A stretch of DNA of 64,000 nucleotides from Streptomyces olivoverticillatus. Lineage in GTDB: Bacteria > Actinomycetota > Actinomycetes > Streptomycetales > Streptomycetaceae. The translations under genes were made by a program, and so were the position numbers. The stretch spans positions 42,333 to 106,332 of the forward strand of contig NZ_JACHJH010000010.1 in assembly GCF_014203555.1 (NCBI RefSeq), given 5' to 3'. This document shows, piece by piece, positions 14,866 to 23,314 of this stretch; positions within the stretch are counted from its first letter, which is position 1; the number at the start of each line of letters is the position of its first letter. A model generated the notes under the pieces. It did not search any database. It was not told where the DNA came from and saw nothing but the letters and a program-made list of their open reading frames with translations.

Positions 14866-17084
14866 GCGTGGTGGGCGTGATGAAGGGGTTGAGCCCTTTC
14901 AAGCCGGGGCGGTGGCGGCGGGGACGGCGTACGGGCCCGGCGCCCGCCCCGGCCCCGGCCTCCCCGGCGGCGGGGGCTCCGCCCGGGCCTCCGCCGCGTG
15001 GGGACTGGCGCGTGGTCGCGCCCGTCGGGCTGCTACGGATGCCGGTGCCGCTCTCCTGCGGGCTCGGCACCTTCCGGCAGGACCTCGCGGCCTGGCGCCC
15101 GGCGCCGCTCGTCACGGCCGACGGCCGGCTGCTGCCACGCGGGGTGCCGTTGGCACTGGCACCGGCCGATCGTGGTGCTCCACTGATGGGGGTGGCGGTG
15201 GTGACGGAAGTGCCGCCGGTCGCCGGGGCGCTGTCGCGGTCCGAGGTGCCGGGGGTGGACCCTTCCCCGACCCCGTCCCTTCCCGAAACCGGGGGCTTCG
15301 CCCCCGTTCCCCCAGTCGGCGCGAGGCACGTCGACCGACGGTCCGGCGAGTACGGGGTGGGCACCCGGCATGAGGGCGGGGTCGTCGGGGACCCCCGCCT
15401 CCCCTCGGGACAGGGAAGTGGTGCGGACCGGCGAGCCCGGAGCGGGCCCGACGACCGGCCCGGCGCCTCGGAGGGTGCGGGACGTCCCGAGCCCCGCGCG
15501 CCTGGGCCCGCCAGCGACCCAGGGCGTCACCGGGACCAACGGGCCCGGGGCGAAGCCCACGAAGCCGGTGCCTCGGGGAGCCCGGGGCGCGGCCGGCGCA
15601 AGGCCGCCCGACGGCCCGGCCGTCCTGTGAGCCCTGGGCGCGACGTGGACGGTGGAGTCCGGAGCGAGCCGTTCGTCACCGGCTCTCCGGACAGTTCGGT
15701 ACGCACCGAGGGCCCGCGGGGACCGGGCGAGGTCTCCGTGCCCGGGCCGCTCAGGCACCCGGGTCGCGACGGAGACGACCTCGGCCACCACGAAGCTCAC
15801 AGCGTGGGCTCACTCGGAGAGCCGGGACGCGACGGGGACCGATGGGAACCGGGCGGGGCTTCCGACTCCCACCTGCCATGGAGCCTTGGGCACCGTCACG
15901 GACCGTCGTCCCGGGACGGAGACCTCGACTTCACCCCTCAACGGGGTCCCAGGCACCGCCAAGGCCAACCGGACGCAGGCGGAGCGGACGGCCCCGGCCC
16001 GGCAAAGAACCCGGAACAGCACCGTGCCCAACCGGACCAAGACGAAAAACCAAGCACCCCATGGACTCCCGGACACCGCCAAGACCAACCGGACCGGCGC
16101 GGCACCGGCAATCCCCGCCCACCAGAGGCCCTGGGACACCACCTGGACCGACCGAGCCAAGGCGAGCCCCCCGGTCTCCGTCTTCCTTGGAGCCGCAGGC
16201 ACCGCCGGCACCGATCCGACCAGGACGCGGCCTACGGCCCCGGCGCATCAAGGGGCCCGTGGTGCCATCAGGGCCAGCCCAGCCAGGGCGAAGCCCCCGG
16301 CTTTGGCCTTCCTCGGAACCCCGAGCGCCCCCAGCGCCAACCGGACCGAGCCGCAGCAGACAACCCCAGCCCCTCAAAGGACACCGGACACCGCCAAGGC
16401 CGGCCGGGACCAGGCGATGTCCCCGGTCCCGGCTCCCCGAGGAGCCCTGGCCTCGCCGAGCCTCGGGGCGGCCACAGCGAGGCCCGGGCTACGCCTTTGC
16501 AAGGTTCCGGTCGCCCCCCGGGCCGACAGGACCACGACGCGTTCCCCCTCACGGCGTCGCCGGGGGTCCCGGAGCATCTCGGCGGCCGACAAGCCCCCGG
16601 CGAACCGCCCGGCCCCAACCCTCCGTGGGGTCCGGGGCGGAGCCCCGGTTCGGAGAAGGGGCGGGATCGAGGCGCCCTCCCCACCACCGGCTCCCTCCCC
16701 CCGGCCGGCCCCCGGCACCGGCTCGGCGTCGGGCAGCCGCTCCCCCGCGTACCCGGCACCGCCATGCCGTTCGTCACCCCGCCCCTCGCCGGGAACGCAC
16801 GGCCGCCCGGCACAGCGGCCGGCGAACCGTCAACCACCGCCCCCTCGTTCACATCCACCCCGGCCCCGCAGACCGCGCGCAGCCCGGCCCCACCGGACAC
16901 CGCGGCCATCGCCCGGGAGGTCGCCGAGGAGGTCGCCCGGCAGCATGCCGGGCTCCTGGCCGAGGCCGTGGTCCCGGCCCTCGGATTCTCTCGACGGACG
17001 CGCCGGGCGGCGACGCGGTGGCAGTCGCCGCCGGCTCAACCGCCGGCGGAAGACAGCTCCTGGGGTACCTACCCACCCCGCTGA
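14862..17084 (+). CDS. Long Pro/Gly/Arg/Asp-rich low-complexity repeat protein
   Basis: A 740-residue frame, starting at GTG 14862 and overlapping the DUF6760 stop. The first ~120 residues look folded (RGDWRVVAPVGLLRMPVPLS; CGLGTFRQDLAAWRPAPLV). Residues ~130-640 are disordered, built from imperfect 20-30-residue units around (G)HRQ.QPD/P, PWxPG and GPGxxxxP. The underlying DNA shows ~60-bp degenerate repeats (CACCGCCAAGGCCAACCGG-like) at about 15950, 16075, 16200 and 16390. The last ~70 residues return to a helix, DTAAIAREVAEEVARQHAGL, then a basic tail. Two other plus-strand frames are also open over part of this region, so the exact frame rests on the 5' overlap and the sensible ends. Similar Pro-rich proteins sit at this place in other actinobacterial loci; function unknown. 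Confidence 0.6.
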   Translation: MSVVGVMKGLSPFKPGRWRRGRRTGPAPAPAPASPAAGAPPGPPPRGDWRVVAPVGLLRMPVPLSCGLGTFRQDLAAWRPAPLVTADGRLLPRGVPLALAPADRGAPLMGVAVVTEVPPVAGALSRSEVPGVDPSPTPSLPETGGFAPVPPVGARHVDRRSGEYGVGTRHEGGVVGDPRLPSGQGSGADRRARSGPDDRPGASEGAGRPEPRAPGPASDPGRHRDQRARGEAHEAGASGSPGRGRRKAARRPGRPVSPGRDVDGGVRSEPFVTGSPDSSVRTEGPRGPGEVSVPGPLRHPGRDGDDLGHHEAHSVGSLGEPGRDGDRWEPGGASDSHLPWSLGHRHGPSSRDGDLDFTPQRGPRHRQGQPDAGGADGPGPAKNPEQHRAQPDQDEKPSTPWTPGHRQDQPDRRGTGNPRPPEALGHHLDRPSQGEPPGLRLPWSRRHRRHRSDQDAAYGPGASRGPWCHQGQPSQGEAPGFGLPRNPERPQRQPDRAAADNPSPSKDTGHRQGRPGPGDVPGPGSPRSPGLAEPRGGHSEARATPLQGSGRPPGRQDHDAFPLTASPGVPEHLGGRQAPGEPPGPNPPWGPGRSPGSEKGRDRGALPTTGSLPPAGPRHRLGVGQPLPRVPGTAMPFVTPPLAGNARPPGTAAGEPSTTAPSFTSTPAPQTARSPAPPDTAAIAREVAEEVARQHAGLLAEAVVPALGFSRRTRRAATRWQSPPAQPPAEDSSWGTYPPR

Positions 17085-17153
17085 CGCCCCGCAGACGCCC
17101 CACGCGTCACCCCCGAAGCAGCCGCACCGCCCGACCCCACGGAGTGCTCGCAC

Positions 17154-17585
17154 ATGCCGGACCAGCCCTTCGCCGTCAGTTCCCACTTCCAGCTCTCCAT
17201 AGGCATGCACGCCCTCGGCTCCTTCACGGCCTGTGACGGGCTCGGCTGCACCATGGACGTCGAGGAGCGCGTCGAGGGCGGGACGAACGGGCACGTGTGG
17301 CAGCTGCCGACGCGGCTGCGCTACACGAACGTGGTACTCAGCCGGCCGCTGACGCAGGAGACCGTGCTCGTCTGGGCCTGGATGCGCGCGCAGGTGATCG
17401 AACCGGTGCGGCTGCCGGGGCAGCTCGTCGCCCTCGGCCCGGATCGGCAGCCGCTGGTGCGGTGGCTCCTCGACGGTGTGCTGCCGGTGCGCTGGAGCGG
17501 GCCGACGTTCGATGTGGACCAGTCGCAGCCGGCCCGGGAGACCTTGGAGATCACCCACAACGGCTTCCTGGGCATCACCATCTGA
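17154..17585 (+). CDS. eCIS inner tube protein, T4 gp19-like (second copy)
   Basis: A 143-residue protein of the phage T4 gp19/Afp1-Afp5/Hcp-like tube family. Landmarks are the N-terminal strand FQLSIGMHALGSFTACDGLG, the loop VEERVEGGTNGHVWQLPTRL, YTNVVLSRPLTQETVLVWAW, and the C-terminal ETLEITHNGFLGI, all in the order seen in tube monomers. The ATG has ACGGAG upstream. Since it sits next to the LysM and spike genes rather than the sheath genes, it is probably the baseplate-proximal tube initiator (Afp5-type), with the copy at 34.6 kb making the bulk tube. Confidence 0.9.
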   Translation: MPDQPFAVSSHFQLSIGMHALGSFTACDGLGCTMDVEERVEGGTNGHVWQLPTRLRYTNVVLSRPLTQETVLVWAWMRAQVIEPVRLPGQLVALGPDRQPLVRWLLDGVLPVRWSGPTFDVDQSQPARETLEITHNGFLGITI

Positions 17586-17610
17586 CCCGTCCGACCGTCG
17601 AGAGGACCAC

Positions 17611-18333
17611 ATGCTGTCCGAGCTCCTGGGGGGCGCGCCGGTACGGGCCGCCCTCGTGATCTACGACCCGCCGGCGGGAACCGGCCACGCCCCGGGGCCG
17701 GAACGCGGCCGCGTCCGCTTCCACTTCAACCCCGACCGGGTCCAGGTCGGCAAGCGGGCCCGCTGGGACCGCAGCCCCGCGCCCTCCAGCGAGGAGGCGC
17801 CACGGGCACAGTTCGTGGGGGCCCAGCCGCGCACCATGACACTGGAAGTGTTCCTCGACGCGGGCGACTTCCGCTCCAGCGTGCAGGACCAGGTGGAGAA
17901 GCTGCTCGGCTGCTGCGCCCCGACCGCGCGGAGCGCCACGGCGAAGCCCGCGTCGGCGCCCTGGGTGCGGCTGGAGTGGGGGCGTTCGCGCACGACCGCG
18001 TTCCTCGCGCTGGTGACGCAGGTCGACGCGGCGTACACCCGGTTCGGGCACGACGGGACACCGCTGCGCGCCACCTGCACCGTCTCCCTGGAGGAGGTGG
18101 GCGGCGCGACGCCCCGGCAGAACCCGACGTCGGGTGCCGACGGGCCGGTGGACACCCATCTCGTGGTGGCGGGCGACACCCTGGCCGGAATGGCGTGGCA
18201 GGCGTACGGCGATCCGACGAGGTGGCGGGCGATCGCCGAGGCCAACGGCGTCGACGATCCGGCCCGGGTGCCCGTGGGCACGGTGCTGGTCCTGCCGGTC
18301 CTGGAGGAGCGCCCCGCGGGAGGTGCCGGGTGA
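17611..18333 (+). CDS. LysM-domain tube/baseplate adaptor (Afp7/gp53-like)
   Basis: A 240-residue protein. The N-terminal ~170 residues match the CIS tube-adaptor family: RVRFHFNPDRVQVGKRARW, MTLEVFLDAGDF, and WVRLEWGRSRTTAFLALVT. A LysM domain follows at ~178-232 (THLVVAGDTLAGMAWQAYG; IAEANGVDDPARVPVG; VLVLP), as in T4 gp53 and Afp7, where it links tube and spike hub. It lacks a signal peptide, in keeping with a cytoplasmic assembly. The stop overlaps the GTG of the VgrG-like gene. Confidence 0.9.
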   Translation: MLSELLGGAPVRAALVIYDPPAGTGHAPGPERGRVRFHFNPDRVQVGKRARWDRSPAPSSEEAPRAQFVGAQPRTMTLEVFLDAGDFRSSVQDQVEKLLGCCAPTARSATAKPASAPWVRLEWGRSRTTAFLALVTQVDAAYTRFGHDGTPLRATCTVSLEEVGGATPRQNPTSGADGPVDTHLVVAGDTLAGMAWQAYGDPTRWRAIAEANGVDDPARVPVGTVLVLPVLEERPAGGAG

Positions 18334-20126
18334 CGGAGAGGCTCTACGCGGCGGAGCCGGTCGTCGCCTTCGGCTCCCCGCTGCAGGAGCTATGGGCGGA
18401 ACGGCTGGTGGAGGCTTCCGTGGACACGTCGGTGGGTCTGCCGGCCCGCACGACCTTACGGTTCCGCGATCCCGAGCACCGCCTCCTGGCGGCGGCGCGG
18501 ATCACCGTCGGGGCGCCGCTGACCGTAGCGGTGGCCGCCGCACGCAGCCGCACCCGGGTGGTGATCTTCGACGGCGAGGTCACGGCGCTGGAGACCGAGG
18601 TGGATGCCGACGGGACGTTCACGACCGTGCGGGCCATGGACCGGGGGCACCGGCTGACGCGGGGGCGGCGGGTGGCCGCCTACGTCGACACCACGGTGGC
18701 CGAGGTAGCCCGGCAGGCCGCCTCCCGGCACGGGCTGACGACGGGCCGGATCGACGCCGAGCGCACCCGCATCCCGCACGTGGCCCAGCCCAACCTGACC
18801 GACTGGGAGTTGCTGAACCATCTCGCCGACCAGCACGGCCTGCGCCTGACGGTCGAGGGGAGCACCCTCCACATGCTCCGCCCGGCCGCCGCCGACGCGG
18901 CGCCCGCGCCCGGCACGGGGGCGGACCGCAGCCCGTTCGTCCTGGAGCACGGGGTGAACCTGCTGGCGCTGCGCGCCGCCGTGTCCTCCGAGAACCAGGT
19001 CGCCGAGGTGGAGGTCCGCGGCTGGGATCCCGACGGCAAGGCCGCGCTGTCCGCGAAGGCCGGTGCGGGCGACAGCGAACGGCTGCGCCTGGGCGTCACA
19101 CCCGCGCGGCTCGGCAAGGCCTTCCCCGGGCCGGCGCCGGAACTGCTCGTGGGCGGCCGGGCCCACACCACCGCCCCGCAGGTGGACGCGGCGGCCCGCG
19201 CCATCGCGGCGGAGTCGGCGGCCGCGATGGCCACGCTGGCCGCCGAGGTCGCGGGCGCCCCCGAGCTGCGGGCGGGCGTGCCGGTGACCCTGGCCGGAGT
19301 GGGCGAGCCGTTCACCGGCAAGTACACCGTCACCTCCTGCGGTCACGTCTTCGACGGGGACCAGGGCTACCGGACCCTGGTCCGGGTGGGCCCGCTTCCC
19401 CCGCCCGTCGTGCCCTACCCACCGCCACTGTGCGCGCCGGGCGTGGCGGTGGGCATCGTCACGGACATCAAGGAACCGGGGAAGGGCCAGCGCGGTGCCG
19501 TACGGCTGCGTCTGCCGTGGCTCTCCCAGGACTATGTGACCGACTGGGTCCGTACCGTCCAGTGGGGCGGGGCCGGTGGCGGCGGCGTCTTCGCTCCGGA
19601 GGCCGGGGACGAGGTACTGGTCGGCTTCGAGCACGGGCGGCTGGACCGGCCCTACGTCCTCGGCGGGCTCTACAACGGCCTCGACGCCCCCACCGACCAC
19701 GGCCTGCCGCTGGTCGACGCCGGTACGGGCCGGGCCAACAGGAGTTCCCTGGCGTCCCGTTCGGGCGATCGCCTCGAACTGCTCAGCGCGACTGACGGCC
19801 CTCAGGGCGTCCGGCTTCTGAGCGGCGACGGCAAGCTCGTCACCCACCTCGACCGGAAGGACACCACCATCGCCTTCGCGGCGGGGGAAGGGGGGAAGAC
19901 CGTACGGGTCTCGCTCGACGGCCGCGGCGAGGGCACCCTGACCATCGACGCGGGAGAGACGGGCACCCTGATCCTCAAGGCCGGCTCGGTGACCGTCACC
20001 GCGGCCGGAAGCGGCGGCGGGCAGCTGACGCTGGAGGGCGCCACCGTCACGGTGAAGAGCGGGGGCGAGCTCAAGCTCGAAGGGCAGCGCACCACCATCA
20101 CCGGCAACACCGTCGACATCAACTGA
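18330..20126 (+). CDS. VgrG/gp27-gp5-like spike protein (Afp8-like)
   Basis: A 598-residue hub-spike protein. The GTG at 18330 overlaps the LysM stop; the frame stays open upstream but that portion is the antisense-like shadow of the previous gene. Residues ~1-330 form the gp27/gpD-like hub (VEASVDTSVGLPARTTLRF; PHVAQPNLTDWELLNHLAD). Residues ~360-460 hold an OB-fold (GIVTDIKEPGKGQRGAVRL; DWVRTVQWGGAGGGGVFAPE; GDEVLVGFEHGRLDRPYVLG). The C-terminal ~130 residues are a repetitive beta-helix (GTLTIDAGETGTLILKAGS; GGELKLEGQRTTITGNTVDI), the spike needle. No effector domain is fused at the C terminus, and no separate PAAR tip gene was seen in the window. Confidence 0.92.
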   Translation: MTERLYAAEPVVAFGSPLQELWAERLVEASVDTSVGLPARTTLRFRDPEHRLLAAARITVGAPLTVAVAAARSRTRVVIFDGEVTALETEVDADGTFTTVRAMDRGHRLTRGRRVAAYVDTTVAEVARQAASRHGLTTGRIDAERTRIPHVAQPNLTDWELLNHLADQHGLRLTVEGSTLHMLRPAAADAAPAPGTGADRSPFVLEHGVNLLALRAAVSSENQVAEVEVRGWDPDGKAALSAKAGAGDSERLRLGVTPARLGKAFPGPAPELLVGGRAHTTAPQVDAAARAIAAESAAAMATLAAEVAGAPELRAGVPVTLAGVGEPFTGKYTVTSCGHVFDGDQGYRTLVRVGPLPPPVVPYPPPLCAPGVAVGIVTDIKEPGKGQRGAVRLRLPWLSQDYVTDWVRTVQWGGAGGGGVFAPEAGDEVLVGFEHGRLDRPYVLGGLYNGLDAPTDHGLPLVDAGTGRANRSSLASRSGDRLELLSATDGPQGVRLLSGDGKLVTHLDRKDTTIAFAAGEGGKTVRVSLDGRGEGTLTIDAGETGTLILKAGSVTVTAAGSGGGQLTLEGATVTVKSGGELKLEGQRTTITGNTVDIN

Positions 20127-20149
20127 CCTGGCACGGACGGGAGACGACC

Positions 20150-20551
20150 GTGGACATCATCGGCGCGGGGTGGGCGTTCCCCGCCGTCATCACCGGCACC
20201 GGCCGCGTGGGCCTGGCGACCGGCAGCGACGACGTGGAGCAGGCCGTGCGGATCATCCTGTCCACCGCGCCGGGCGAGCGGCCGATGCGGCCGGAGTTCG
20301 GTTGCGGTATCCACGGCCTCGTCTTCGACTCGCTCGACGCCACGACCGTCGCCCGCGCCGATGTGGAGGTGCGCCGGGCACTCGACCGGTGGGAGCCGCG
20401 GATCGAGGTCGACGACCTGCTGTTCAGCACGGACACCGTGGACATCGGCGTGCTCTACATCGACATCCGCTACCGGCTGCGCGCCACCAACGAACCCCGC
20501 AACCTCGTCTTCCCCTTCTACACCCTGCCCGGAGACTCCCCGAGTGAGTGA
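20150..20551 (+). CDS. Baseplate wedge protein, T4 gp25-like (Afp9-like)
   Basis: A 133-residue GPW/gp25 family protein. It has the diagnostic GIHGLVFDSLD in the helix-strand core, preceded by QAVRIILSTAPGERPMRPEF, where the Glu-Arg-Pro-Met loop matches gp25. In contractile systems gp25 nucleates sheath assembly and joins the wedge to the sheath. GTG start at 20150. The stop overlaps the GTG start of the baseplate J gene by 8 bases. Confidence 0.93.
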   Translation: MDIIGAGWAFPAVITGTGRVGLATGSDDVEQAVRIILSTAPGERPMRPEFGCGIHGLVFDSLDATTVARADVEVRRALDRWEPRIEVDDLLFSTDTVDIGVLYIDIRYRLRATNEPRNLVFPFYTLPGDSPSE

Positions 20552-22736
20552 CCTCCCCATGGCCGATCTGCCGCCCGAGCGATCCGCTTTGTCTGATACG
20601 ACCGACTCATCCGGCGTTCCCGTTCCCGACCTGGACGACCTGCGCTTCCAGCCGCTCGTGGACGCCGCCAAGCGAGCCCTGCCGCAGCGCGCGCCCGAGT
20701 GGACCGACCACAACGTCTCCGACCCCGGCGTCACTCTGATCGAGGCCTGCGCCGAGCGGACCGACCAGCTGCTCTACCGTGTCCATCGCATGACGGACCG
20801 TCAGCGATTCGCTGTGCTTCGCCTCATGGGCATCACACCGCTCCCCGCCTCCCCCGCCCGGATCACCGTCGTGTTCGCACGCACCGACGGTACGACCGGG
20901 CGCCGCGAGATCCCTGAGGGCACCGAGGTCAGCACCGAGGGCAGTACCGAGAGCGAGCAGCCGGTCGTCCTGGCGACCACCGCACCGCTCACTCTCGCCG
21001 AGAACCAGTCCACGGGAGTGGTGGAGGCGCTCGAGCAACTCGTTCCGGTCACCGAGGTGCTGGGCACGTCCGACGGCCTTCCCGGCGGTCGGTTCCCGAC
21101 GCGCAACCGGCCGTGGCGGTCCGGCGCTCCGGTCGCGGAGCCCGCGTTCGGCCCGCCGATGACGGTCCGGGTCGGGGGCGTCGTCTGGCCGGCGGTGCGT
21201 ACCTTCGCCGATGCCGGGCCGGACGACGGCCCCGTCCACTGGTGGGACGACGCCTCGTGCGAGGTCGTCCTCGGGCCTCTGGTCCCCGCCGAGGGCGGGC
21301 CCGAGCAGCACGGGAACGTGCCGACGAAAGGCACCAGGATCAGCGCGGAGTACCACGTGTACCGAGGCCGGAAGGGCAGTCTTCCCCTCGGCACACCGCT
21401 GACGGTGGTGTCACAGGCCGGGCTGAGCGCCACCGTCCACGGCGTGCTCGCCCCCGCAGAGGACGCGGAGGACTGGCGGCAGGCGCTGGAACGCGCGGGG
21501 CTGGGCCTCGCCCCGCTGCGCCGCGCAGTCACCGCCGCCGACCACGAGCAGATCATCGAGGAACACGTGGCCGGGCTGGCCCGGGTCCGGGTCACGGCGC
21601 TCACCCGGCCCACCGACTCGCACGTGCCCACCGCCCTCACGCAACCGCCGCGCCCGGCCGAGGTCCTCGCCTGCGCCGTCGCCGCCCGGGACCCACTGCG
21701 GGCCGTGCACTACTTCGACGACGGCGGAACCATCACCGCTCTCCCCCTGCCCCTGGGAGGGCCGGGCGAGCCCGACGACGGTGATGCGGTGCCCCGGCCC
21801 GTCGCGGACGCCAAGTGCCTCGACGCCGTCATCCGCACCGGCGAGGGCCGGCCCAGACTGTGGTTCTACGGGACCCAGTGCCTCTGGGACGGTGAGGACA
21901 GTGAGGACGCGTCACCCCAGGACATCAGCAGCGCGTTCCCCGACCTGCCGGACGACTTCTCGTCGGAGCTCGACGAGGTCGCCGTCCTCGCCGACCCCAC
22001 CTCGGCCGACGCGTACGAACTGTTCTTCTTCAAGGGCGAGACCTTCTACCACCGCGCCTACACCTCCACCGACCGGGCCTTCGTACCGCAGGCGGACAGC
22101 CGGGGGGTGCGGTCCCTGATCTCGGAGGCGTTCCCCGGCCTCTCCCCGCAGTGCCAGGAGTCCCCGGACGCCGTGGCCGTCATCGGCGGCGTCTTCTTCT
22201 TCATGAAGGGGACGAGGACCGAGCCCGCCCTCTGGCGCCGCGAGGACGACCCGCTCCACGTCCTCCTGGTGCCCCTCTTCGAAGGAGACCCGGCGCAGGC
22301 CCCGCCCGGTGACGCGTTCGACGTCCCCCCGGACGTCCTGAACTCGGTGGTGGGCGTCGTCGACGCCTCCCGGCTGCTGGGCGAACGGCTGCGGGTCGGG
22401 AAACCCCAGTACCACCGCTTCGGGATCGCGGCGACTGTTCGCCCCTGGAGCAGCACGACGGCGGACCAGGAGCGGACCCGGCGGGCGGCCGAACGGGCCC
22501 TGCGCCGCTTCTTCCACCCCACGGCCGGCGGACCGGACGGGCGGGGCTGGCCGTGGGGCCGGCGCGTCCACACGGGCGACGTCTTCACCGTGCTGGAGGC
22601 GGTGCCGGAGGTCCGGGCCACGACCGACGTGAGCCTGCTCGTCGGCGACGGGGCTGTGCCGTCCGTCGAGGTCTCGGACGGCGGACTGGTCCTCCTGGGC
22701 GACACGGCCATCGACGTCGACATCACCGAAGGCTGA
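20544..22736 (+). CDS. Baseplate J-like protein with inserted hemopexin-like repeats
   Basis: A 730-residue wedge protein (Afp11/gpJ type). The N terminus has the baseplate J hallmark PEWTDHNVSDPGVTLIEACA, DQLLYRVHRMTDRQRFAVLRLMG and a beta-rich region (RREIPEGTEVSTEG). The C-terminal ~110 residues (AERALRRFFHPTAGGPDGRG; WGRRVHTGDVFTVLEAVPEV) match the end of the second J-like protein at 23.3-26.6 kb. Between them, residues ~425-570 contain three short units like hemopexin repeats: CLDAVIRTGEGRPRLWFYG, then ISSAFPDLPDDF followed by YELFFFKGETFYHR, and ISEAFPGL followed by DAVAVIGGVFFFMKG. That insertion is unusual for a baseplate J protein. GTG start at 20544. Confidence 0.88.
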   Translation: MSDLPMADLPPERSALSDTTDSSGVPVPDLDDLRFQPLVDAAKRALPQRAPEWTDHNVSDPGVTLIEACAERTDQLLYRVHRMTDRQRFAVLRLMGITPLPASPARITVVFARTDGTTGRREIPEGTEVSTEGSTESEQPVVLATTAPLTLAENQSTGVVEALEQLVPVTEVLGTSDGLPGGRFPTRNRPWRSGAPVAEPAFGPPMTVRVGGVVWPAVRTFADAGPDDGPVHWWDDASCEVVLGPLVPAEGGPEQHGNVPTKGTRISAEYHVYRGRKGSLPLGTPLTVVSQAGLSATVHGVLAPAEDAEDWRQALERAGLGLAPLRRAVTAADHEQIIEEHVAGLARVRVTALTRPTDSHVPTALTQPPRPAEVLACAVAARDPLRAVHYFDDGGTITALPLPLGGPGEPDDGDAVPRPVADAKCLDAVIRTGEGRPRLWFYGTQCLWDGEDSEDASPQDISSAFPDLPDDFSSELDEVAVLADPTSADAYELFFFKGETFYHRAYTSTDRAFVPQADSRGVRSLISEAFPGLSPQCQESPDAVAVIGGVFFFMKGTRTEPALWRREDDPLHVLLVPLFEGDPAQAPPGDAFDVPPDVLNSVVGVVDASRLLGERLRVGKPQYHRFGIAATVRPWSSTTADQERTRRAAERALRRFFHPTAGGPDGRGWPWGRRVHTGDVFTVLEAVPEVRATTDVSLLVGDGAVPSVEVSDGGLVLLGDTAIDVDITEG

Positions 22737-22753
22737 GGAAGAGAGGACCGCGC

Positions 22754-23314
22754 ATGTCCGCGTACTCCGCACGTCCCCTCCCCCTGCCGGCCGTCTACGG
22801 GCACGACACGGTCGCGCTCGCGTTCGCGGCCGCGATCGGCGAGGCCATGGCCCCCGCAGAGGAACGGATCGACGGTCTCGACGCGGTGCTCGACCCCTGG
22901 CGCGCGCCACCGGCCTTCCTGGACTGGCTGATCCGCATCACCGGCGCCCGGGTGGAGCCGGGGTGGCCGGAGGCCCTGCGGCGCAAGGCCGTCGACCTCG
23001 CGCCCCGCCTGGCCGCTCATCGCGGGACGCCGTACGGGCTGCTGCTGGAGGCCCGGGAGATCCACGGCTGGGTGCCGCCCGGCTTCGCGCTCGTCGTCGA
23101 CGACCCCGGCCGCGTCTTCACCCACGACGACCCGGCACCCCGTGCCGGACGCATGCTCACCGTCACCCTGACCGCCCCGGCCGGGGAGGACCAGCGGGCC
23201 CTGGAGAGCCGCCTGACGCGCCTGGTACGGGCGCACTGCCCCGCCCACCTCCCCTTCAAGGTCACGGTCACCCTCGCGCACAAGGCTCCTGACGAGAGGT
23301 CACAGCAGGGATGA
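22754..23314 (+). CDS. Phage tail protein I-like baseplate component (Afp12-like)
   Basis: A 186-residue protein of the P2 gpI/TIGR02242-like group. Landmarks are YLPAVYGHD-like PLPLPAVYGHDTVALAFAA near the N terminus, IDGLDAVLDPWRAPPAFLDWL, then RRKAVDLAPRLAAHRGTPYG and LEAREIHGWVPPGFALVVDD, ending in an OmpA-unrelated strand CPAHLPFKVTVTL. In phage P2 and eCIS such proteins join the baseplate wedge to the fibres. ATG at 22754 with AGAGGACC upstream. Its stop overlaps the ATG of the next gene. Confidence 0.85.
   Translation: MSAYSARPLPLPAVYGHDTVALAFAAAIGEAMAPAEERIDGLDAVLDPWRAPPAFLDWLIRITGARVEPGWPEALRRKAVDLAPRLAAHRGTPYGLLLEAREIHGWVPPGFALVVDDPGRVFTHDDPAPRAGRMLTVTLTAPAGEDQRALESRLTRLVRAHCPAHLPFKVTVTLAHKAPDERSQQG

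Noticed and set aside
15652..17202. Alternative plus-strand frame through the low-complexity gene (516 codons)
   Set aside because: It is Thr/Pro/Arg-rich without a sensible N or C terminus and runs across the start of the tube gene; the frame coupled to DUF6760 is preferred, though not proven.
18330..20126. Type VI secretion VgrG
   Set aside because: No TssB/C/F/G/K/M-type genes; LysM adaptor, gp25, J and Afp15/16-type neighbours point to eCIS.
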